Both the position numbers and the translations under genes were made by a program. A stretch of 11,269 nucleotides of DNA from a bacterium (GTDB lineage: Bacteria > Patescibacteriota > Minisyncoccia > UBA6257 > 2-01-FULL-56-20): the NCBI GenBank assembly GCA_021813155.1, contig JAKALK010000026.1, positions 1 to 11,269 of the forward strand. The letters are read 5' to 3'. Below the pieces are notes generated by a model that did not search any database, was not told the origin of the DNA, and was given only the letters and a program-made list of their open reading frames with translations. Below are positions 7,104 through 11,269 of this stretch, one piece after another; the first letter of the stretch is position 1, and each line of letters starts with the position of its first letter.

Positions 7104-7670
7104 TCAAGTGGGTAGACCAAATTTCTTTGAAATAAGATAAAGAATGCCAAAAACTTTAATATCGACTTTCACCCCCTTCGGAGGATGGGAAAGATATCGA
7201 TAGGCCTTTTTAAAAGGAAGTTTTATAACTTCAATATCTTCGCTGGATTCTAGTTTGGGATCAACGACTTTTTGGGCGTTTAATCCAATATAAGAGACTA
7301 TTTCTGACGCCGAGAGGCCGCTGTTGTGTGGGCCGATGTTTATTTTCATAAGTTTTCCTTTTATTCGGTAACCGGTTTCTTCTAGGAGTTCTCGCCTTGC
7401 GGTTTTAGCTTCGCTTTCTCCCTTTTTGTCGGTAAGACCCATGCAAGGTTCGATAATGTAGCTTTTTAGGGGAATGCGATAGATTTTGATAAAGACAATC
7501 TCTTTTTTAGGGGTGATAGCGGTAACACTAATAATGCGGTGGAAAGTTTTTCTCTCTACCATCTCCCAGACTTTTCTTCGGCCCGATAGGTCTATAAAGT
7601 GCCGGCGAATGGTTTTGATGAATTTGCCGTCGTATATAATTTCGTCTTTCAGGACTTTGATTTTAGGCAT
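7104..7670 (-). CDS. Nudix hydrolase, ADP-ribose-pyrophosphatase-like
   Basis: A 188-aa stand-alone Nudix protein. The Nudix box lies at about residues 78-101: G78, E85, then RELLEETGY (93-101), with catalytic glutamates E94, E97 and E98. One extra residue separates G78 from E85 compared with the strict consensus. An N-terminal strand domain (residues 1-45, including VWEMVERKTFHRIISVTAIT), the YRIPLKSYIIEP stretch and an SGLSASEI segment after the box (117-124) resemble the ADP-ribose pyrophosphatase (NudF) group, which cleaves ADP-ribose or nucleotide sugars to monophosphates. The substrate cannot be fixed from sequence. Its ATG shares one base with the stop of the ATP-grasp gene (TAATG), which implies translational coupling. 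It ends in TGA, showing that TGA is a stop here. It is not close in sequence to the Nudix domain inside leuS. Confidence 0.9.
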   Translation of the reverse strand: MPKIKVLKDEIIYDGKFIKTIRRHFIDLSGRRKVWEMVERKTFHRIISVTAITPKKEIVFIKIYRIPLKSYIIEPCMGLTDKKGESEAKTARRELLEETGYRIKGKLMKINIGPHNSGLSASEIVSYIGLNAQKVVDPKLESSEDIEVIKLPFKKAYRYLSHPPKGVKVDIKVFGILYLISKKFGLPT

Positions 7671-8842
7671 TAGTGAAATTTATCCCAAAGATCCCAGATG
7701 TACCCCGCTACGTTGACTGGTTCGCCGATAAGGGGGAAATGGTGGAGGTTAATAAATGGAAGGCTATTACATTCAATTATACCCCACTTATTGTTTTCTG
7801 GTGGCTTAGAAATGTCTTCGGCAATGAAATCGAATCCTAGAATAGGATCTCCAACAATAGCTGCCGCTCTTTCGAGGATTTTTTTGAAATCAGGATGAGT
7901 TTTAGCTGTGACTTCAAAGCTGGTACCGCCGTAGGAAACGCCGATTTTTTCACTTAGATCAATTGTTATATTTTTTGGAAGGATTGTCGCTCGGTTGTAT
8001 TTTTGCCGAGCTAGAAATTCATCAGTTGCTAGCGAAGGGATGAAGTCTTGAACACCTGTTGGTTTTTGGGCATTCTTTATACTAATTAGTTCTTCTATGA
8101 TATGGATACCATCTCCTGTGATACGAGGGGGATCTCCACCTAGGATGCCGACAAGTTTGCCGCCGATGACGGTACCGCGATAAACGCTTCCTAAGATGTG
8201 TTCTTCAACTACTACCCAGTAGCACAACTGTTTGGCAACCTTGTAAGCTTGGTGGAGCTGATTATCGGTGTAAATGAGGGTAGTGGTGTGTCGGCCGCGA
8301 GAGCCAAGGCGCGGTTTTATGACTACTGGTTTTTCAAGGGTTTGGAAGTAATTAATGAGAGGCTTAAATTGTGAGAAACTTTCACCTTGGGGAACGGGCA
8401 GACCGGCAGCTTGCAATTTGTTTTTCAAAATTTTTTTGTCGTCCATCCACCAAAGACTATTTAATGTTTCTGTTTTTGGCCGCGGGATGCCGTTAAAAAC
8501 AATGGAGCGTTTTTTATAAGTGGCGACGTAATAGTCGATATCTTTATTTAATAAAGAGATGCCTTGCATATCAATGTTTCTTTTTTTTGCTTCGGCGAAG
8601 AGAACCTTAACGCGGAGGTTTTTAGTTTGACTTAAGTCGGATTTGTACCTTAAGGCTCCAATTAGTTCTAGTATTTTAAAAGCGGGTTTCTTTAAGAAGC
8701 TACCGATTTTGTTAGTGAGGCGTTCGAGAAAGCTTCCGGCAAAAATTTTATCTAGGGGGTAGAAAACAATGGCTAGAGAATTCTCTAACCAAACGGCGAA
8801 GTGAGAGATGGGTTTGGGGCCGCAGTAGGCACACTTAGACAT
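7670..8842 (-). CDS. ATP-grasp ligase, cyanophycin-synthetase/glutathione-synthetase-like
   Basis: ATP-grasp enzymes activate a carboxylate as acyl phosphate and join it to an amine or thiol. In this 390-aa version an N-terminal region (about 1-120, with CAYC at 4-7 and a hydrophobic stretch) precedes the ATP-grasp fold. Seen there: VVIKPRLGSRGRHTTT (about 173-188, nucleotide-binding strand and loop), VVEEHILGSVYRG (about 211-223), ITGDGIHIIEELI (about 241-253, very like the cyanophycin synthetase GDGVHT-ELI stretch), GFDFIAEDI (about 336-344) and IIECNSLPFINLHHFP (about 355-370), where the E-x-N pair binds Mg. The Mur-ligase half of cyanophycin synthetase is missing. ATG 8842 overlaps the preceding gene by 8 bases; ATG 8872 and TTG 8875 in the same frame would add 10 or 11 residues. 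The substrate is unknown, and the overlap with the 451-aa unknown gene suggests a joint pathway. Confidence 0.87.
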   Translation of the reverse strand: MSKCAYCGPKPISHFAVWLENSLAIVFYPLDKIFAGSFLERLTNKIGSFLKKPAFKILELIGALRYKSDLSQTKNLRVKVLFAEAKKRNIDMQGISLLNKDIDYYVATYKKRSIVFNGIPRPKTETLNSLWWMDDKKILKNKLQAAGLPVPQGESFSQFKPLINYFQTLEKPVVIKPRLGSRGRHTTTLIYTDNQLHQAYKVAKQLCYWVVVEEHILGSVYRGTVIGGKLVGILGGDPPRITGDGIHIIEELISIKNAQKPTGVQDFIPSLATDEFLARQKYNRATILPKNITIDLSEKIGVSYGGTSFEVTAKTHPDFKKILERAAAIVGDPILGFDFIAEDISKPPENNKWGIIECNSLPFINLHHFPLIGEPVNVAGYIWDLWDKFH

Positions 8843-10190
8843 AGAGAGATGGCGGAATTGAAGATTTAACATCAAACTTCGCCTTTTTCCCAGTGATAAT
8901 TTTATAGAACTCCGGCATCATTTGGTCAACAGCGGCTTTGAGATGAACCTGCTTTGAGGCAACCCTTATTTTCTTGGGAGTATCTTTGTGGGCGTGGAGG
9001 ATGAGGTCAATTGTAGTTGCAGGAACTTGTTTTTTGCGGTTAGAGAGGCTTGCTAGGACGAATTCTCCTCTGAAGATATTGGTTGGGATTTTTTTGGTTT
9101 GATCAATTTCTTTTTTGAATTTTCCGGTTTCGTTTAGCATTTTTAGATACGCTACTTTCATCTCTTCTAGGTAGTTAACTTGACTGAAGCCCCCGCCGCA
9201 GGGGAGGCCGTAATAAAAACTTAGAGTTATAAAAGAAAGGGCCATACTGGGTATGATTTCTCCTTTTGTGATTGAAGTTCTAGTTGATCTGGGTTCCAGT
9301 AATAGGTTGAAGCCATCTTTTGAGGTTAGTTTTTCTCCTTCGAGAGTTAGGGAGATTCTTTTCCCATCTTTCAACCCCCAAAATAAGAAAGTGCCTTTTT
9401 GGTGCTTGGTGTTGAAGGCGCCGATTATATTTTTGAAATGTTTGAGAAATAGGCGGCGGAAGGTTGGGTTGAAAATTATTTGGTTGATAACCGTCGGTTC
9501 TTTGAGGTGATATTTGCGAATAAGGGAGGAAACAATTTCTTCTTGGTTCAAGTAGATGAGGTTGGTTTCGTGCTCGCCTGGGATTCTTCTCCAAAGCTCG
9601 AAGTTAATTATGGTAATTTGATCAGAGTAGGTTTTTGAGTTGGTTACCCTTTTGTTCAGAAAAATCGGTTTCAATGTTTCTGGGATTGTTTCGAGCCTTT
9701 CTTTTTGGTAGCTTTGAAGTCCGAAGATAGGACGATGTCGGTATTTTAAGCTAAAAAAAGGGAGGCGGACTTCGTTGAGTTCTTTATCGTGAAAAAAAAT
9801 GCCTCTTGGGTAAGAAGAGTTATTGAGGGAGATATCTGAACAGGCAAGAATGAGTATATTTTTTAGTCCTTTTTCGCTATTGGCGTATGATTGAACAAGG
9901 TTGGAATTTAAGAAGAATGGGTGGCAAAGGGGTTGGTGATGGTCGGCAGTAGAAGCGAAGAAATTTTTTCTTAACTCCTTCTCGACTGTTTTTGAAACTT
10001 CTTTATTTATAAGAGAGGTAACTTTCTCTTTGATAACAGAAATCAGTTCTTGTTGCCTGGTTTTGTTCTTGGGAACGGGGTGGTTTTCACGATAGTACTT
10101 AGAGATGGATAAATGCCCTTTATTTTGAATTAGGATTTTCAGGACTGGTTTATGTTTCCAAACCGTCTTTCTTATTTCACTTAGGGTCAT
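8835..10190 (-). CDS. Conserved-looking protein of unknown function, partner of the ATP-grasp ligase
   Basis: A 451-aa protein that I cannot assign to a family. No signal peptide or clear membrane helix is seen, so it is probably cytosolic. A charged helical N-terminus (to about residue 80) leads to a striking STADHHQPLCHPFF segment (about 80-93), whose clustered Asp and His residues could bind metal or be catalytic. Other enzyme-like stretches are ILACSDISLNNSSYPRGIFFHD (about 113-134, with a further His), LLLEPRSTRTSITKGEIIPS (about 297-315), YYGLPCGGGFSQVNYLEE (about 326-343) and IDLILHAHKD (about 394-403). Glycine-rich, Cys- and His-containing patches suggest an enzyme rather than a structural protein. 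ATG 10190 is preferred; an in-frame GTG at 10220 would add 10 residues and begin 18 bases after tRNA-Ser. The 3' end overlaps the ATP-grasp gene, so both are very likely made together. Confidence 0.82.
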   Translation of the reverse strand: MTLSEIRKTVWKHKPVLKILIQNKGHLSISKYYRENHPVPKNKTRQQELISVIKEKVTSLINKEVSKTVEKELRKNFFASTADHHQPLCHPFFLNSNLVQSYANSEKGLKNILILACSDISLNNSSYPRGIFFHDKELNEVRLPFFSLKYRHRPIFGLQSYQKERLETIPETLKPIFLNKRVTNSKTYSDQITIINFELWRRIPGEHETNLIYLNQEEIVSSLIRKYHLKEPTVINQIIFNPTFRRLFLKHFKNIIGAFNTKHQKGTFLFWGLKDGKRISLTLEGEKLTSKDGFNLLLEPRSTRTSITKGEIIPSMALSFITLSFYYGLPCGGGFSQVNYLEEMKVAYLKMLNETGKFKKEIDQTKKIPTNIFRGEFVLASLSNRKKQVPATTIDLILHAHKDTPKKIRVASKQVHLKAAVDQMMPEFYKIITGKKAKFDVKSSIPPSLYV

Positions 10191-10238
10191 TGGTAGGATT
10201 CTGGTTCGGCTTACTATCACAATAGGAAAAAATGTTTG

Positions 10239-10326
10239 CGGTGGGAGTGAGATTCGAACTCACGATACCTTTTTAGGGTATAGCGGTTTTCAAGACCGCC
10301 GCCTTAAGCCACTCGGCCACCCCACC
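10239..10326 (-). tRNA. tRNA-Ser(UGA)
   Basis: An 88-base cloverleaf. The acceptor GGTGGGG pairs with TCCCACC (one G-T at the base), the anticodon arm is GCGGT-CTTGAAA-ACCGC with anticodon TGA, and a 19-base variable region with an internal hairpin (TACC/GGTA) marks a class II serine tRNA. The T-arm is GTGAG-TTCGAAT-CTCAC and the discriminator is G. The 3' CCA is not encoded (the gene is followed by CAA), so a CCA-adding enzyme is needed. It lies 4 bases after tRNA-Ala. Confidence 0.97.
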
Positions 10327-10330
10327 TTCC

Positions 10331-10404
10331 TGGTGGACCTAGGCAGAATCGGACTGCCGCCTCCTCGTTGCAAACGAGGCATTCTACCACTGAACTATAG
10401 GCCC
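10331..10404 (-). tRNA. tRNA-Ala(UGC) with encoded CCA and C55
   Basis: A 74-base cloverleaf including an encoded CCA. The acceptor GGGCCTA pairs with TAGGTCC, giving the G3-U70 wobble that is the identity signal for alanyl-tRNA synthetase. The D-arm is GTTC-AGTGGTA-GAAT and the anticodon arm CCTCG-TTTGCAA-CGAGG with anticodon TGC; the variable loop has 4 bases. The T-arm is GGCAG-TCCGATT-CTGCC: the loop reads T54 C55 C56 G57 A58, so the nearly universal T55 is C. Everything else is well formed. Confidence 0.95.
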
Positions 10405-10412
10405 GCGACTAA

Positions 10413-10441
10413 ATTCTGGCCTATTTTTTCCATCCTTTCAA
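10413..10441 (-). promoter_or_regulatory. Probable promoter of the tRNA-Ala/tRNA-Ser unit
   Basis: On the minus strand, TTGAAA (10441-10436; 5 of 6 to the -35 consensus) is followed after 17 bases by CAGAAT (10418-10413; 4 of 6 to -10). The tRNA-Ala 5' end is 8 bases further on, the spacing expected for a stable-RNA promoter with a very short leader. It lies just after the stop of the DUF6438-like gene, between that gene and the tRNAs. The same promoter could serve the protein genes downstream. Confidence 0.5.
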
Positions 10442-10445
10442 GTTT

Positions 10446-11269
10446 TTATCTAGTAGGATCGAATCTAAAGCTTTTGATAATTTCAAAGAGTTTCGCTTCA
10501 AGGTCTTTCCTTTGTTCATCAGTAAACCGTTGGATTGTTTCTGGCTCGTAGTTTTCATAAGTCGTGGTATTAATCCGACTAGTAAGCTCGTAGCAAACAC
10601 CACTGTGAAATGCACGGTAATTGTAACCGATGCTTTGATGCCCGGCCGCCGCATCTCCTACGCTATATCTTTCAAAAGAAACTCCTCCGATCTCTACCTT
10701 CTCAGGCCTGGAGGGCAACCCGGATGGAGTAGGTGTGTAACACTGCGTTTCAGAACTATCTTTTGTTAGAATGCCCACTGAAACACCTGCATTACTGAAA
10801 TTTGAATTAGGATAAGTTTCTTTAGTATAAACAATACACACCGCTGATGTTGCTGGATCGCAGATTGGAATGTAACTATATTCTTGAATTCCTTTCCCAT
10901 CGTAAAGTACCCTGACCTTAACTTCCTGATCGCGTCTATACCAAATTTCAAATTTATTATTTAAATCAATTATTGATTTCTTACCTTTCCCTGGATCACC
11001 AACCCACTGGCGCGTGTTAACAATTTCATCAATCTTGTTTTCAAGTTCGGTTAACTTTTTCGGAGAAAAGAAGTCGCCGTGATAATGATAAACGCTCTTC
11101 GTGTGGTTGTTAATTGTCAGCGAAGTTTCCACAGAGGGCATATCTGTTGCGCCCAAAAAATCATACTTATCCATTAGTGAAAAATATCTTAAACTTTTAA
11201 ATTTCGAAATTAACTCCAACACCTTATCTCCGTTTATAGTGGTAGTACTTATTCCGCCCACTTCAACAT
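10446..11269 (-). CDS. DUF6438-like exported protein, 5'-truncated
   Basis: The frame is open to the window edge (codons GTT GAA GTG GGC before the first usable start, a GTG at 11261), so the N-terminus, probably with a signal or lipoprotein sequence, lies outside. The first about 95 visible codons fit the C-terminal half of DUF6438: KVLELISKFKSLRYFSLMDKY, a TDMPSVETSLTI strand, then KSVYHYHGD and LENKIDEIVNTRQW. The second part (about 170 codons) is a different domain with FEIWYRR, CDPATSAVCIVY, NAGVSVGIL, GVSFERYSVGDAAAGHQ, YRAFHSGVCYEL and a closing amphipathic helix with FEIIKSFRF. From memory this domain recurs in CPR exported or lipoproteins. Four cysteines suit an extracellular fold. 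The function is unknown. It ends 41 bases before tRNA-Ala. Confidence 0.78.
   Translation of the reverse strand, partial: VEVGGISTTTINGDKVLELISKFKSLRYFSLMDKYDFLGATDMPSVETSLTINNHTKSVYHYHGDFFSPKKLTELENKIDEIVNTRQWVGDPGKGKKSIIDLNNKFEIWYRRDQEVKVRVLYDGKGIQEYSYIPICDPATSAVCIVYTKETYPNSNFSNAGVSVGILTKDSSETQCYTPTPSGLPSRPEKVEIGGVSFERYSVGDAAAGHQSIGYNYRAFHSGVCYELTSRINTTTYENYEPETIQRFTDEQRKDLEAKLFEIIKSFRFDPTR

Noticed and set aside
7101..7110. Alternative genetic code with TGA read as an amino acid
   Set aside because: The Nudix gene ends naturally at TGA at the expected length, and the other genes contain no in-frame TGA.

Overview
The window looks like a chromosomal segment of an ultrasmall bacterium of the Candidate Phyla Radiation, most likely Parcubacteria/Paceibacteria. 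This is judged from protein style only: a LeuRS lacking the leucine-specific domain before KMSKS, a lamin-tail-like surface protein, a DUF6438-like exported protein, few Shine-Dalgarno sequences and tight gene packing. The standard code fits: TAA, TAG and TGA (Nudix gene) all end genes, and Trp is TGG.

Layout. Plus strand, 2-6004: leuS (5' end outside the window), glmS, and a membrane-anchored lamin-tail-like protein. Minus strand, 6027-11269: read in transcription order these are a DUF6438-type protein (5' end outside), tRNA-Ala(UGC), tRNA-Ser(UGA), a 451-aa protein of unknown function, a cyanophycin-synthetase-like ATP-grasp ligase, a Nudix hydrolase and an HtrA-type serine protease. The two sets converge at 6005-6026. 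There is no gene-free stretch over 300 bases. I saw no CRISPR array, insertion sequence or rRNA.

The most unusual object is leuS. Its CP1 editing region contains two complete foreign enzyme domains in frame: an RBBP9/YdeN-type alpha/beta hydrolase (about 362-919) and a Nudix hydrolase (about 1337-1852). A 48-bp GC-rich repetitive element (1099-1144) is also inserted in frame and is translated as a Ser/Thr/Gly/Gln-rich loop. The LeuRS core on both sides of every insert stays in register and keeps its motifs, so this looks like a working composite enzyme rather than a pseudogene.

The second candidate system is the minus-strand cassette. The unknown protein and the ATP-grasp ligase overlap, the ligase and the Nudix gene share one base (TAATG), and HtrA follows 24 bases later. 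Such coupling suggests a small biosynthetic or modification pathway in which the ligase joins a carboxylate to an amine, with a partner of unknown chemistry. The cassette starts directly after two tRNA genes with no visible terminator, so the tRNA promoter may also drive it. The tRNA-Ala has C at position 55 of the T-loop, where almost all tRNAs have U (pseudouridine).
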